A stretch of DNA of 64,000 nucleotides from Nitrospira defluvii (GTDB taxonomy: Bacteria > Nitrospirota > Nitrospiria > Nitrospirales > Nitrospiraceae): contig FP929003.1 in the NCBI GenBank assembly GCA_000196815.1, forward strand, positions 682,001 through 746,000, in the 5' to 3' direction. The first letter of the stretch is position 1; each line of letters starts with the position of its first letter. The position numbers and the translations under genes are program-made. This document shows positions 41,358-51,739 of this stretch, piece after piece. The notes below the pieces were generated by a model that saw only the letters and a list, made by a program, of their open reading frames with translations, ran no database searches and had not been told where the DNA came from.

Positions 41358-42434
41358 ATGTTATACAACTGGCTATACCCCCTTCACACACAGTTTTCAT
41401 TCCTGAACGTTTTTCGGTACCAGAGCTTCCGGATTATCTATGCGGCGGTCACGGCGTTTTTGATCGCCTTTGTGATGGCCCCCTGGGTCATCCGGAAACT
41501 GCAGGAAATTAAGCTCGGTCAGCAAATTCGCGACGATGGGCCGAAGCGGCATTTGGCCAAGAGCGGCACGCCGACCATGGGCGGGATACTCATTATTTTC
41601 GCGGTGGTGTTGTCCACCCTGCTGTGGGCCGACATGACCAACCGGTACGTGTGGCTGGTCGTGGTAGCGACGGTGGGTTTCGGTGCGATCGGGTTCGCGG
41701 ATGACTATCTCAAGTTTATCAAGCGCCAATCGAAAGGTCTTTCGGCGGCACAAAAATTCACCTGCCAGATTCTGGTCGCGCTGACCATCGGCGTCTTTCT
41801 TTACACGTTGCCCAGCTATACGACGAAACTCAGTGTGCCGTTCTTCAAATTTTTCACGCCCGACCTCGGCTGGTTCTACATCGTGTTCGTCATTCTTGTC
41901 ATTGTCGGCAGCTCCAACGCCGTCAATTTGACGGACGGACTCGACGGGCTGGCGATCGGTCCGGTCATGATCGCCTCGCTGGCGTATACGATCGTGGCCT
42001 ATGTGACCGGGAACCGTGTGATGGCCGAATATTTGCTTATCCCCTATATCGAAGGCGCAGGAGAAATCGCCATCTTTACCGGAGCCATCCTGGGATCGAG
42101 TCTGGGCTTTTTGTGGTTCAACACCTATCCGGCCTCCGTCTTCATGGGCGATGTGGGATCGCTCCCCTTGGGAGCAGCGCTCGGCACCGTCGCGGTGATC
42201 AGCAAGCACGAACTGCTGTTGCTCCTGGTCGGCGGCGTCTTTGTCATCGAAGCGTTGTCGGTCATCCTGCAAGTGGGGTCCTATAAGCTCCGGGGGAAAC
42301 GTATCTTCAATATGGCGCCCATTCACCATCACTTTGAAATGAAGGGGTGGGACGAGCCGAAGGTCGTGGTGCGTCTGTGGATCATTGCCATTTTGCTGGC
42401 GTTGCTCAGCTTGAGCACGCTCAAATTACGGTAG
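41358..42434 (+). CDS. mraY: Phospho-MurNAc-pentapeptide transferase
   Basis: A 358-residue polytopic enzyme with about ten helices that moves phospho-MurNAc-pentapeptide to undecaprenyl phosphate, giving lipid I. Conserved cytoplasmic motifs are GFADDYLK (the DDxxK aspartates), [12 protein letters not shown] and MAPIHHHFE near the end. The length is typical of the family. It starts at ATG 41358 and is followed after 10 bp by murD. Confidence 0.96.
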   Translation: MLYNWLYPLHTQFSFLNVFRYQSFRIIYAAVTAFLIAFVMAPWVIRKLQEIKLGQQIRDDGPKRHLAKSGTPTMGGILIIFAVVLSTLLWADMTNRYVWLVVVATVGFGAIGFADDYLKFIKRQSKGLSAAQKFTCQILVALTIGVFLYTLPSYTTKLSVPFFKFFTPDLGWFYIVFVILVIVGSSNAVNLTDGLDGLAIGPVMIASLAYTIVAYVTGNRVMAEYLLIPYIEGAGEIAIFTGAILGSSLGFLWFNTYPASVFMGDVGSLPLGAALGTVAVISKHELLLLLVGGVFVIEALSVILQVGSYKLRGKRIFNMAPIHHHFEMKGWDEPKVVVRLWIIAILLALLSLSTLKLR

Positions 42435-42444
42435 GCGAACAGCA

Positions 42445-43833
42445 GTGAACGTGAAAGATCTCCAAGTCACGGTTGTCGGACTAGCCCGAAGCGGAGTGGG
42501 CGCGGCACGCCTGTTGAACCATCTGGGAGCCCGGGTCACCCTGGCCGACCGGAAGGAGGCGCAGGAACTGACCGCCATCCTGTCGCAGGTGGACCGGTCG
42601 AGCATCGCCGTGAAGGTGGGGGCGCAGTACGAGTCCGCGCTTGAAGGGGCCGATCTTGTCGTGATCAGCCCGGGTGTGCCGACTCATCTCGATGCGCTCA
42701 ATCGTGTGCGGGCTCGCGGGGTTCGGGTTATCGGGGAACTGGAGCTGGCCTCCCGCTTTCTGACGGCGCCGGTGGTGGCCGTGACCGGGACCAACGGGAA
42801 GAGCACGACGGTGACGCTGATCGGCAAGTTTCTACAGGAGAGCGGGAAACGCGCCTTCGTCGGGGGCAATCTCGGGATAGCGGCCAGCGAGGCGGCATTG
42901 ACCTCTGTTCAGGCGAAGGCGGGGAGCGCCGCTCCCTATGAGTATGTCGTGCTGGAAGTCTCCAGTTTCCAGCTCGAGACGACCGAGCAGTTCCACCCCT
43001 GGATCGCTGCGATTTTGAACGTGACCTTGGACCACATGGATCGTTACGCCTCGGTGGAGGACTATGTGGCGGCGAAGGCGACTATCTTCGCCAACCAAAC
43101 GGCCGGCGACTATTCCCTGTTCAATCTCGATGATGCGCGCGTGGCCGCGCTTCGCGGGCGCACCAAGGGCACCGTCCTGGGCTTCAGCCGCAGCGGCGCC
43201 ACGGTGTCGGGGGTGGCGGGGGCTACGGTGCTTGACGGCGACCTGATCGTGACGACGGTTCGCGGGCGGCGGGAGGAAATCTGTCGCCGGAGCGACATGC
43301 GGCTGATCGGGCTGCATAACGTCGAAAATGTGATGGCGGCGGTGACGTATGGTCTGCTCTGTGGCTGTTCAATCGAGGCCGTTCGCGCCGTGCTGCGATC
43401 TTTCCCAGGGCTGGAACATGCCCTGGAGGTGGTGCGCGAGCGTCGCGGCGTTCGCTTCGTGAACGACTCCAAAGGCACCAACGTGGATGCGGTGCTGAAG
43501 GCGTTGGAAGGAATCGACCAGCCCATCTGGCTGATCGCCGGCGGCCGCGACAAGGGCGGCGACTTTTCCCGCCTCGAAAGGGCGATACGGGAACGGGTGA
43601 AAGGGCTGATTCTGATCGGGGAGGCCGCCGGCCGCATTCAGGCGGCGATGGGTGATTTTGACCGGTGTCGTCCTGCAGCGACCCTCCGCGACGCCGTGGA
43701 GCTTGCTGCTCGCGAGGCGCAGCCCGGCGAGGTGGTCTTACTCTCGCCGGCCTGTGCCAGTTTCGACATGTTTGCGGATTATCAAGACCGGGGACGGCAG
43801 TTTAAGGCCCTGGTGCAAGGGCTGCCGGCGTAA
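42445..43833 (+). CDS. murD: UDP-MurNAc-L-alanine:D-glutamate ligase
   Basis: A 462-residue Mur ligase that adds D-Glu to UDP-MurNAc-L-Ala. The N-terminal Rossmann part has [15 protein letters not shown]; the ATP loop is [29 protein letters not shown] is the MurD-type central motif; the C-terminal part has [10 protein letters not shown], typical of MurD. It starts at GTG 42445 (a second GTG follows two codons later). It is 10 bp after mraY and 35 bp before ftsW. Confidence 0.95.
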   Translation: MNVKDLQVTVVGLARSGVGAARLLNHLGARVTLADRKEAQELTAILSQVDRSSIAVKVGAQYESALEGADLVVISPGVPTHLDALNRVRARGVRVIGELELASRFLTAPVVAVTGTNGKSTTVTLIGKFLQESGKRAFVGGNLGIAASEAALTSVQAKAGSAAPYEYVVLEVSSFQLETTEQFHPWIAAILNVTLDHMDRYASVEDYVAAKATIFANQTAGDYSLFNLDDARVAALRGRTKGTVLGFSRSGATVSGVAGATVLDGDLIVTTVRGRREEICRRSDMRLIGLHNVENVMAAVTYGLLCGCSIEAVRAVLRSFPGLEHALEVVRERRGVRFVNDSKGTNVDAVLKALEGIDQPIWLIAGGRDKGGDFSRLERAIRERVKGLILIGEAAGRIQAAMGDFDRCRPAATLRDAVELAAREAQPGEVVLLSPACASFDMFADYQDRGRQFKALVQGLPA

Positions 43834-43868
43834 CGCGGGAGCCGTGTAGGAGGAACGACAGCTGATCG

Positions 43869-45077
43869 ATGGCACAGCATGCGCTCGGAACACTGATGTT
43901 GCCCTGGTCGACCTCGACCCAGCGGGCGACCAAACGCGTGCCGGTCGATCCGGCCCTGCTGGCCGTGACGCTCACTCTTGCCCTGGTGGGAGTGGTCATG
44001 GTGTTCAGTGCCAGCGCGGTGGTTGCGGGGAATCGGTTTCACGACCCCTGGTACTTCCTGAAGCGCCAGTTGGCCTGGTTGGGTGTCGGCCTTCTGGTGA
44101 TGCATCTCATTTCGAAGATCGACTACACCATTTGGAAGAAGTTGGCGATTCCGCTGCTGTTCGGGACGACGGTGTTGCTGGTGTTGGTGCTCGTTCCGTC
44201 GCTCGGCAGTGTGGCCAAGGGGGCGCGCCGGTGGCTGCATCTCGGTCCGATCAACATCCAACCGGCCGAGTTGACCAAGTATGTGGCGGTCATTTACATC
44301 GCCGCCTATCTGACCAAGAAGCAGGATCAGATCACCAATTTTGCTCGAGGCCTCTTACCGCCGCTGATCGTGTTGGGGTTGCTGAGCGGCTTGGTTTTGC
44401 TGGAGCCCGATCTGGGAACGGTCGTGGTGATGGGCCTGGTGGTCGTGACGGTGTTGTTTCTGGCAGGGGCACGCATCAAACATCTTGGCCTCCTGGCGCT
44501 CGGTGCGCTGCCGGCGGTGGCGGCTTTGATTCTGGGGTCCAGTTACCGACGGCAGCGTCTGATGGAGTTTCTTCGTGCGGCGAAGGATCCGACCGGGTCC
44601 GGATATCAAATCCACCAATCCTTTCTGGCGTTCGGCAGCGGCGGCCCGTTCGGTGTGGGGTTGGGCGAAGGGAAACAGAAGTTGTTTTTTCTGCCGGAGG
44701 CGCATACCGACTTTGTGCTCGCCCTGGTCGGCGAAGAATTGGGGTTGATGGGGACCGTGACCATCGTGCTGCTGTTTGGGCTGTTCGTCGTCAAGGGCTT
44801 TCAGATCGCGGGGCGGGCGCGCAACCCCTTCGGTCGGCACCTGGCCATGGGCATCACGCTCCTCGTCGGCATGCAGGCTTTGGTCAATGCCGGAGTGGTC
44901 ACCGGACTGCTGCCGACCAAAGGGTTGACTCTGCCTTTTGTCAGCTATGGCGGCTCCTCGTTGATGGCCAATTTGTTCGGCGTCGGAATTCTGTTGAGCA
45001 TTTCGCGCGACCGTCAGGGCGGGCAGGACAGCAGCGGGCCGCGGGTGGCGCGCAAGCGCGGGGTAGTGACGGAATGA
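43869..45077 (+). CDS. ftsW: Septal peptidoglycan glycosyltransferase FtsW
   Basis: A 402-residue SEDS protein with about ten helices. Motifs are GARRWLHLGPINIQPAE (the large loop), DPTGSGYQIHQS (with the catalytic-region residues) and PFVSYGGSSLM at the end. It polymerises glycan strands at the septum with FtsI. The short hydrophilic N-terminus (~25 residues) precedes helix 1. A good ribosome site (AGGAGG, 43848-43853) is 15 bases from the ATG 43869, longer than usual; a stop just upstream prevents an earlier start. It overlaps murG by ATGA. Confidence 0.95.
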   Translation: MAQHALGTLMLPWSTSTQRATKRVPVDPALLAVTLTLALVGVVMVFSASAVVAGNRFHDPWYFLKRQLAWLGVGLLVMHLISKIDYTIWKKLAIPLLFGTTVLLVLVLVPSLGSVAKGARRWLHLGPINIQPAELTKYVAVIYIAAYLTKKQDQITNFARGLLPPLIVLGLLSGLVLLEPDLGTVVVMGLVVVTVLFLAGARIKHLGLLALGALPAVAALILGSSYRRQRLMEFLRAAKDPTGSGYQIHQSFLAFGSGGPFGVGLGEGKQKLFFLPEAHTDFVLALVGEELGLMGTVTIVLLFGLFVVKGFQIAGRARNPFGRHLAMGITLLVGMQALVNAGVVTGLLPTKGLTLPFVSYGGSSLMANLFGVGILLSISRDRQGGQDSSGPRVARKRGVVTE

Positions 45078-46195
45078 ACGTGGTGATTGCGGCAGGCGGA
45101 ACAGGGGGCCATCTTTATCCAGCCATTGCCGTCGCGCGCGAGTTCTTGAAGCGCGATCCATCCATCAGGATTCTGTTTGTCGGCACTACGCGTGGAATCG
45201 AACGCAAAGTGCTGGCCCACGAAGGCTTTCCCTTACAGTGCATCGATGCCAATCCTTTGATGGGCAAGAGTCTGCTTGAGATCCTGAAGGCCCTGGTCAC
45301 CTTGCCGAAGAGTCTGTGGCAGTCGATGGGCATACTCAAGAAGCAGAGTGCCGATCTCGTGTTCGGCGTGGGCGGGTACACCAGTCCGGCGATGCTCCTG
45401 GCGGCGTTTCTACGACGGATCCCCGGCGTGATCCTCGAGCCGAACGCCTACCCTGGCATGGCGAACAAGGCGGTTGCGCCGTTCGTGCAGCGGGTGTTCC
45501 TCGCTTTCGAATCGACGGTGACATTTTTCGATCGATGCAAAACCAGCGTGGTAGGCACACCGGTCCGGCAGGCGTTTCTAGACTCTGCCGCTCCGGCAGC
45601 GAGCCGGGCCGAGGAACGCAGCACTCAACACCTGTTGGTCTTCGGCGGCAGTCAGGGCGCGAAGGCCATCAACTCGGCGGTGATCGAGGCCTTGCCGTTG
45701 CTGCGCTCCATGAAAGGGGGGCTCACCATCACCCATCAAACCGGTGAGGCGGATTACGCCAGAGTCGTGGCTGCGTATGAACAGGCTGGAATGCCCGCGC
45801 AGGTCGTGCCCTTTCTCTACGATATGCCCACGGTGCTGCGAAACGCCGATCTCGTGGTGGCGAGGGCCGGAGCCATGACGATTGCCGAATTGACGGTCTG
45901 TGGGAAGGCGGCGATTCTGATTCCGCTGCCGACGGCGATCTACAACCATCAACTGCGGAATGCCGAGGTGATGGCGAAGGCGGGCGGCGCTGTACTCCTG
46001 CCGCAAGCGGAATTGACCGGGGCCGGACTGGCGCAAACCGTCATGCAGATTTTGACGGAGCCGCATCGGCTTCAGAGCATGAGTGAACAGAGTTGGAAAA
46101 TGCGGCGCAGTGATGCCGCCGAAACCATCGTTCGTGAGTGTTATGACGTCATAAGGAGGCGCCATGAGACCAGCGGGAGCACTCGCGCCCTATGA
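45074..46195 (+). CDS. murG: UDP-GlcNAc:lipid I N-acetylglucosaminyltransferase
   Basis: A 373-residue GT-B glycosyltransferase that makes lipid II on the inner face of the membrane. AAGGTGGHLYPAIAVA is the first glycine loop; GVGGYTSPA the second; FGGSQGAKAIN the third; and ARAGAMTIAELTVCGKAAILIPLP the UDP-GlcNAc site. The frame is open far upstream but ATG 45074, overlapping the ftsW stop, gives the proper start. The last ~12 residues extend beyond the usual end. Confidence 0.95.
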   Translation: MNVVIAAGGTGGHLYPAIAVAREFLKRDPSIRILFVGTTRGIERKVLAHEGFPLQCIDANPLMGKSLLEILKALVTLPKSLWQSMGILKKQSADLVFGVGGYTSPAMLLAAFLRRIPGVILEPNAYPGMANKAVAPFVQRVFLAFESTVTFFDRCKTSVVGTPVRQAFLDSAAPAASRAEERSTQHLLVFGGSQGAKAINSAVIEALPLLRSMKGGLTITHQTGEADYARVVAAYEQAGMPAQVVPFLYDMPTVLRNADLVVARAGAMTIAELTVCGKAAILIPLPTAIYNHQLRNAEVMAKAGGAVLLPQAELTGAGLAQTVMQILTEPHRLQSMSEQSWKMRRSDAAETIVRECYDVIRRRHETSGSTRAL

Positions 46196-46277
46196 ACAAC
46201 GAGAGCGGGAGACACAGCACCATGACCGTAACGGTGCACACAGACCATTTCGTGCGCAAGGAGTAAGGCGGACGGCG

Positions 46278-47660
46278 ATGTTTAGAAAGACACAACATAT
46301 TCATCTGGTGGGCATCGGCGGATCCGGGATGAGCGGGATCGCCGAGGTGTTGTTGACGCTCGGGTATAAGGTCAGCGGCTCGGACCTCAGCCAGTCGGAA
46401 ACGACGCGCCGGCTTGAGGAACTAGGGGGGCGCATCGCGATCGGTCACCATGAGTCCAATATCGGCGAGGCGCAGGTGGTGGTGATCTCCTCCGCAGTGG
46501 CCGCTACGAATCCCGAAGTGGTCGCGGCGAAAGCGCGGCAGATTCCGGTCATCCCGCGTGCGGAGATGTTGGCGGAGTTGATGCGGCTCAAGTTCGGTGT
46601 GGCGATCGCCGGCGCCCACGGAAAGACGACGACGACCTCGATGGTGGCCAATGTTCTCGCGCAAGGCGGATTGGACCCCACCATGGTGATCGGCGGCAAG
46701 GTGAATGCGCTCGGGAGTCATGCCCGGCTTGGGCGCGGTGATCTACTCATTGCGGAAGCGGATGAGAGCGACGGGTCGTTTCTGCGCCTTGCGCCGACCA
46801 TCGCCGCCGTCACCAACATCGACCGTGAACACCTGGACCACTACGGCAGCATGGAGAAGTTGAACGACAGTTTTCTGGAATTCGTCAACAAGGTGCCGTT
46901 CTACGGCCTGGCCGTGTTGTGCTCCGACGATGAACGGTTACGAAATCTACTGCCGCGCGTGGTGAAGCGCTATCAGACCTACGGCCTGCACGAGCACCCC
47001 GGCCATGTTCCCGACTTTCGCGCCACCGACATCAGCTTGCGGCAATGGGGCTCCGAGTTCCGGGTGTTCTTCCGTGGGCGTAACCTCGGTCCGTTCCGGT
47101 TGTCCATTCCCGGTATTCACAATGTGTCGAATTCACTGGTGGCGATTGCCATCGGCATGGAGTTGGATATTCCGGTCGACCTCATCCGGAAGGGCCTCGC
47201 GGCGTTCAGCGGGGTGGAGCGGCGCTTCCATCTGCGCGGGGAGAAGGCCGGCATTATGGTGGTGGACGACTATGGGCATCATCCGACCGAGGTGCGGGCC
47301 ACGATTGCGGCCGCGAAGCAGGGATGGGATCGACGCGTAGTCGTGCTGTTCCAGCCGCATCGCTACAGCCGTTCTCGCGATTTGATGCAGGAATTCGCCC
47401 ATGCGTTCGATCAGGCGGATGCGCTTTTCATGACGGAAATTTATGCGGCCGGTGAACAGCCGATCCCTGGCGTGTCCGGCGCGAAGCTGGTGGAGGCGGT
47501 GCAGGCGGCCGGGCATCCTTCGGCCACCTTCGTCGAGCGCAAGGATACCATGGCGGAGCAGGTGCTGCCGACCCTGAAATCCGGGGATCTCGTGATTACC
47601 CTTGGCGCAGGAGATATCTGGAAAACGGGATTGGCGATCCTTGAGCGATTGCCGGCTTAG
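46278..47660 (+). CDS. murC: UDP-MurNAc:L-alanine ligase
   Basis: A 460-residue Mur ligase that adds the first amino acid, L-Ala, to UDP-MurNAc. HIHLVGIGGSGMSGIAEVL is the N-terminal fold; AGAHGKTTTTSM the ATP loop; EADESDGSFL the next motif; and DDYGHHPTEV the MurC-specific central motif. The frame is open upstream inside murG, but ATG 46278 gives the normal start. An 82-bp gap after murG is the longest between mur genes here; it holds no gene. Confidence 0.96.
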   Translation: MFRKTQHIHLVGIGGSGMSGIAEVLLTLGYKVSGSDLSQSETTRRLEELGGRIAIGHHESNIGEAQVVVISSAVAATNPEVVAAKARQIPVIPRAEMLAELMRLKFGVAIAGAHGKTTTTSMVANVLAQGGLDPTMVIGGKVNALGSHARLGRGDLLIAEADESDGSFLRLAPTIAAVTNIDREHLDHYGSMEKLNDSFLEFVNKVPFYGLAVLCSDDERLRNLLPRVVKRYQTYGLHEHPGHVPDFRATDISLRQWGSEFRVFFRGRNLGPFRLSIPGIHNVSNSLVAIAIGMELDIPVDLIRKGLAAFSGVERRFHLRGEKAGIMVVDDYGHHPTEVRATIAAAKQGWDRRVVVLFQPHRYSRSRDLMQEFAHAFDQADALFMTEIYAAGEQPIPGVSGAKLVEAVQAAGHPSATFVERKDTMAEQVLPTLKSGDLVITLGAGDIWKTGLAILERLPA

Positions 47661-47681
47661 GGGGCGACGAGGCGAACAATA

Positions 47682-48614
47682 GTGTCACGTGCGGCAGGCA
47701 AAGATCATGCGGCAAGAACCAGGAAAGACTGGGCCCGTATTCTTGCGGGGGTCCGTGGAACGGTCACGTATGAGGCCTCGCTGCAGGCCTATACTTCATT
47801 CCACATCGGTGGACCGGCCGAAGTCCTGGTGGAGCCGGCCGATGTGGAGGACCTTTGCCGGGTGGTGGCACAGGCTCGTGCGGAACACGTTCCGGTCTTT
47901 GTGGTGGGCGGGACCAATGTGCTCGTTCGTGACGGGGGCATCCGCGGAATCGTGGTTAGCCTGCGGCAATTCAAAGCCATCCGCCAGGAACCGGACCACG
48001 TGCTCTATGCCGAAGGGGGCGTGGGCATGCCGACGTTGATCGGATATGCCATTCGCCGGTCACTCGCCGGCCTGGAATGGGGCGCCGGGATTCCCGGGAC
48101 TGTGGCGGGGTGTGTCGTGATGAATGCAGGCACGCGCTTGGGCGAAATGAAGGATTCCGTCAAGGCCGTCCGGATGGTGGATCCTCGCGGCCGGGTGGTG
48201 GATATTCCCGCCGCGGATATTCCGTTCAGTTATCGACGGGCGCATCTGCCGCGCGGCATCGTGGCGGGAGTCTGGGTGCAGTTGCGGCCCGGTGATCACG
48301 ACCGGATTGAAAAGACAGTGAAGGACTATCTGCAATATCGCAAGCAGACACAGCCGCTCACCTTGCCGAGCGCCGGATGCGTGTTCAAAAACCCTCCGCA
48401 GGACTCCGCCGGTCGCCTAGTGGACGCGGTGGGCCTGAAGGGGGCTCGCATCGGAGACGCGCAGGTCTCGGAGAAGCACGCGAATTTCATGGTGAACCTG
48501 GGCCATGCGCGCGCGGCCGATGTGCTGGCCTTGATCAAGAAAGTTCGCGCGGCCGTGAAAAAGGTGTCGGGCGTGAAGCTGGAATTGGAACTGAAGGTGG
48601 TCGGTGAAGCCTGA
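47682..48614 (+). CDS. murB: UDP-N-acetylenolpyruvoylglucosamine reductase
   Basis: A 310-residue FAD enzyme that reduces UDP-GlcNAc-enolpyruvate to UDP-MurNAc. FHIGGPAEVLVEP, VVGGTNVLVRDGG and GAGIPGTVAGCVVMNAG form the FAD site, and the short type II form has no Tyr loop. At the position of the proton-donor serine (usual AGSVFKNP) the sequence has a cysteine: SAGCVFKNP, Cys233. The rest of the active site looks normal. GTG 47682 starts the gene, 21 bp after murC. Confidence 0.95.
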   Translation: MSRAAGKDHAARTRKDWARILAGVRGTVTYEASLQAYTSFHIGGPAEVLVEPADVEDLCRVVAQARAEHVPVFVVGGTNVLVRDGGIRGIVVSLRQFKAIRQEPDHVLYAEGGVGMPTLIGYAIRRSLAGLEWGAGIPGTVAGCVVMNAGTRLGEMKDSVKAVRMVDPRGRVVDIPAADIPFSYRRAHLPRGIVAGVWVQLRPGDHDRIEKTVKDYLQYRKQTQPLTLPSAGCVFKNPPQDSAGRLVDAVGLKGARIGDAQVSEKHANFMVNLGHARAADVLALIKKVRAAVKKVSGVKLELELKVVGEA

Positions 48615-48623
48615 CGCGGATCG

Positions 48624-49622
48624 ATGAAGGGAGTGGATGTGACGGAACAGAAGCCGCTGACGCGTTCAAAAATCGGAGTCCTGATGGGCGGGCAATCGTC
48701 TGAGCGGGAAGTGTCGCTGAAGACCGGCGAGGCGGTCTATCGCTCGCTGGTGCGAAGCGGCTACGACGCGGTGGCCATCGATGTCGGGCCGGATTTGTCC
48801 AAGACGTTGCAGGAGCAGGCGGTTGAGATCGGGTTTCTGGCGCTGCACGGACCGGGAGGCGAGGACGGAGCGATCCAGGGATTTTTGGAGACCCTGGGCA
48901 TTCCCTATACGGGATCCGGTGTCCGAGCCAGTGCCATCGGGATGCATAAGGTGGTGACCAAGACAGAATTGGCCGCTCAGGGCATTCCGGTCCCGCGCGG
49001 GACGGTGGTGCTTCGCGGCATGGCTCCTAGTCTGAATCGAGTGCTGAGCACCTGTAAGTTGAAGTTGCCGGTGGTCGTCAAGCCGGCGAGCCAGGGATCC
49101 ACGATCGGAGTGACTATTGTCCGGAAGCCGTCGCAGTGGAAGGAAGCTCTTCGTACGGCCCACCGGTACGACGAAGAAGCGATGGTCGAGGCGTTTATCC
49201 CGGGACATGAAGTCACGGTGTCGCTGTTGGGCGGCCCCGACGGGGTGGTGACCGGGTTGCCGGCCGTGGAGATCGTGGCGCCGGATGGATTTTATGACTT
49301 CTCGGCCAAGTATGAGAAAGGTCGAACCCAGTACCTGTGCCCGGCGCCGCTCTCGGCCGCAGTCACTCGGCAGATCAAGCAATTTGCGATCCGGACCTAT
49401 CAGGCCTTGGGATGCAGCGGGGCAGCCCGGGTCGATTTCCGTGTCACGCCCAAGGGCAAGCCGTTTGTGCTTGAGATCAACACGGTGCCGGGGATGACGG
49501 AGACGAGCCTGCTGCCCATGGCGGCGGGGAAGGCCGGATTGTCGTACGACGCATTGACGGAGCGGATTCTCCAGTCCGCGCTCGGGCGGGCCGGAGTCGG
49601 ATCATTTCGAGCCGTGAGGTAG
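48624..49622 (+). CDS. ddl: D-alanine:D-alanine ligase
   Basis: A 332-residue ATP-grasp enzyme that joins two D-alanines for MurF. KIGVLMGGQSSEREVSLKTG is the first motif; LHGPGGEDGAIQG the second; VKPASQGSTIGV the ATP lid; and FVLEINTVPGMTETSL the metal-binding end. The N-terminus has a ~14-residue extension before the core. It lies between murB and ftsQ with gaps of nine and two bases. Confidence 0.96.
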   Translation: MKGVDVTEQKPLTRSKIGVLMGGQSSEREVSLKTGEAVYRSLVRSGYDAVAIDVGPDLSKTLQEQAVEIGFLALHGPGGEDGAIQGFLETLGIPYTGSGVRASAIGMHKVVTKTELAAQGIPVPRGTVVLRGMAPSLNRVLSTCKLKLPVVVKPASQGSTIGVTIVRKPSQWKEALRTAHRYDEEAMVEAFIPGHEVTVSLLGGPDGVVTGLPAVEIVAPDGFYDFSAKYEKGRTQYLCPAPLSAAVTRQIKQFAIRTYQALGCSGAARVDFRVTPKGKPFVLEINTVPGMTETSLLPMAAGKAGLSYDALTERILQSALGRAGVGSFRAVR

Positions 49623-49624
49623 CG

Positions 49625-50494
49625 ATGTCGCTGCGGTGGCGCAAGGTACGACCGGTCAAAGTGAACCCGCGGGCGAATGCCCGGTCGGAATCCGCGCCGG
49701 GTCGCCATCGGACCGGTGAGACGGGCGGGTATTGGTCCAGGCTGGGGCGGGGCCTGCTGATTACCTTGCGGGTGGTCGCTACGGTGACCGTGCTGGTCGG
49801 CGGTTGTTCGGGGCTGTTTGTCCTGGCGCGGGAAGTGGGGCCTCTGACGCGGGAATGGTTTCTGGTGCGCTCCGTGTCGGTGAGCGGGCTTCACCACGTG
49901 ACGAGGAAAGAAGTGATCGGGAGATTGGCGTTGAAGCCTGATACCGCGCTCTACTCCATTAACCCGTCCTGGTTAGCCGACCGGATCAAGACCCATCCCT
50001 GGATCAAGGATGCGACGGTGGTGCTGAAGCCCTTGCATGAAATTCATATCGACATCGTCGAGCGTGAGCCGGCGGTGGTGGTACGCACGTTGGCGGAGAA
50101 CCTCCTGGCCGATTCGGACGGGTTCTTGCTGGCGCATCTCGGGTCGGCGGATGATCCGACCCTGCCGATGTTGTCCGGTGTCGACGGCAAGCGGCTGGTG
50201 CAGGGGAAGCCGGACGATCGTCGCCCCGTGCAAGTCGGTGCGGCCCTGGCCCGCATGGTCGGCCAGACGACAGGAGGAAGGCCGGATATCAATGTGGGGA
50301 ATCTCAACAATTTGGTGGTCGAGGTCCAGGGCGTGACGTTTCAATTCAGCGAGTCGTCGATGAACCAACAATGGTACCGGTTTCTCAAAATGCGGCCCGC
50401 ACTGCGTGATGTGGCCTTTGACGGCGAGGGCGCCAGGGCGAATGAAATCGATCTTCGCTTTGCCGACCGCGTCATTGTTCGGGGAAGGGGGTGA
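49625..50494 (+). CDS. ftsQ: Cell division protein FtsQ
   Basis: A 289-residue bitopic protein: a basic cytoplasmic start (~45 residues), one helix (about 48-67), a POTRA domain (VRSVSVSGLHHVTRKEV ... PWIKDATVVLKPLHEIHIDIVEREP) and a beta domain to the end. It links the FtsBL complex to the septum. It begins two bases after ddl and overlaps ftsA by GTGA. Confidence 0.92.
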   Translation: MSLRWRKVRPVKVNPRANARSESAPGRHRTGETGGYWSRLGRGLLITLRVVATVTVLVGGCSGLFVLAREVGPLTREWFLVRSVSVSGLHHVTRKEVIGRLALKPDTALYSINPSWLADRIKTHPWIKDATVVLKPLHEIHIDIVEREPAVVVRTLAENLLADSDGFLLAHLGSADDPTLPMLSGVDGKRLVQGKPDDRRPVQVGAALARMVGQTTGGRPDINVGNLNNLVVEVQGVTFQFSESSMNQQWYRFLKMRPALRDVAFDGEGARANEIDLRFADRVIVRGRG

Positions 50495-51735
50495 GCCGAG
50501 TGTCTAAGCGGGATCATATCCTGGTCGGACTCGACATCGGGACCACCAAGATCTGTGCGATTGTCGCCGAAGTGCCGGAGGAGGGCCCGCTGAATATCAT
50601 CGGCGTCGGCTCCTGCCCCTCGCGCGGGCTTCGCAAGGGTGTGGTGGTCAATATCGAGAGTACCGTGGAGTCGATCAAGAAGGCGGTTGAGGAAGCGGAG
50701 CTCATGGCGGCCGTGCAGATCAATTCGGTCTATACGGGCATCGCGGGGAGCCATATTTCGGGAGAAAACCTCAAGGGCGTCGTGGCCCTCAAGAAACAGG
50801 AAGTCACGCGCGACGACATCAGCCGTGCAGTGGAAAGTGCGCGAACCCTCGCCGTGATTCCTCACGAGCGTCGCATCCTGCACGTGTTACCGCGCGAATT
50901 CATGGTCGACGATCAGGAAGGCGTGCGGGAGCCGCTGGGCATGTCCGGTAACCGGCTTGAGGTCAACGTTCATGTCATCACCGGCGCGGTGACGTCGGCG
51001 CAGAACATCATCAAGAGTGTGAACCGGGCCGGGCTCGACGTCGTGGACATCATCCTGCAACCCCTCGCATCGAGCGAGGCGGTGCTGAGCGCCGAAGAGC
51101 GGGAATTGGGAGTCGCCATGGTGGACCTGGGCGGCGGCACGACCGACCTGGCGATCTTTCTCGACGGCAGCATCCGCCACACGGCGGTGCTTCCGATCGG
51201 CGGACAGAATCTGACGAAGGATCTCGCGATCGGTCTGCTGACCTCGCAAACCGACGCGGAAAAAATCAAAGTGCAGCATGGCATTGCCCGCACCGAGCTG
51301 GTGCATGGGCATCAAATGGTGGAAGTGCCGTCCGTGGGCGATCGGCCCCCGCGGCAATTTACGCGCCGTGATATCGCGGAGATTCTCGAACCGCGCGTCG
51401 AGGAAATGTTCGATCTGGTCAAGCGGGAAATCGTGCGCGCCGGCTATGAAGGTATGCTCGGTGCCGGCGTGGTGATCACGGGCGGAACCTCATTATTGGA
51501 AGGGATGCCGGATGCTGCCGAGCGAGGCCTGAATCTGCCTGCTCGTCGCGGCATGCCGACGGGCATCGGTGGGCTGCGCGATATCGTCAGCAACCCGATG
51601 CACGCGACCGGTGTCGGGCTGTTGTTGCATGCACGTCAACATGCCGACAACTTGGAGGCTGCCGGCATCCGTCACGGCAAAGGGTTGGGGAAAGTGTTCG
51701 ATCGCATGCGATCGTGGATGTTCGAGTTTTTCTAA
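50491..51735 (+). CDS. ftsA: Cell division protein FtsA
   Basis: A 414-residue actin-like ATPase that anchors FtsZ to the membrane. GLDIGTTKICAIVAE is phosphate motif 1; the 1C subdomain lies at about 85-165; VDLGGGTTDLAIF is phosphate 2; and GAGVVITGGTSLLEGM the adenosine motif. The C-terminal amphipathic tail (RMRSWMFEFF) would bind the membrane. GTG start at 50491 overlaps the ftsQ stop. Confidence 0.95.
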   Translation: MSRVSKRDHILVGLDIGTTKICAIVAEVPEEGPLNIIGVGSCPSRGLRKGVVVNIESTVESIKKAVEEAELMAAVQINSVYTGIAGSHISGENLKGVVALKKQEVTRDDISRAVESARTLAVIPHERRILHVLPREFMVDDQEGVREPLGMSGNRLEVNVHVITGAVTSAQNIIKSVNRAGLDVVDIILQPLASSEAVLSAEERELGVAMVDLGGGTTDLAIFLDGSIRHTAVLPIGGQNLTKDLAIGLLTSQTDAEKIKVQHGIARTELVHGHQMVEVPSVGDRPPRQFTRRDIAEILEPRVEEMFDLVKREIVRAGYEGMLGAGVVITGGTSLLEGMPDAAERGLNLPARRGMPTGIGGLRDIVSNPMHATGVGLLLHARQHADNLEAAGIRHGKGLGKVFDRMRSWMFEFF

Positions 51736-51739
51736 CTTT

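Noticed and set aside
44132-45073. Upstream extension of the murG frame
   Set aside because: It runs inside ftsW in another frame; the ATGA overlap and conserved MurG start at 45074 show where the gene begins.
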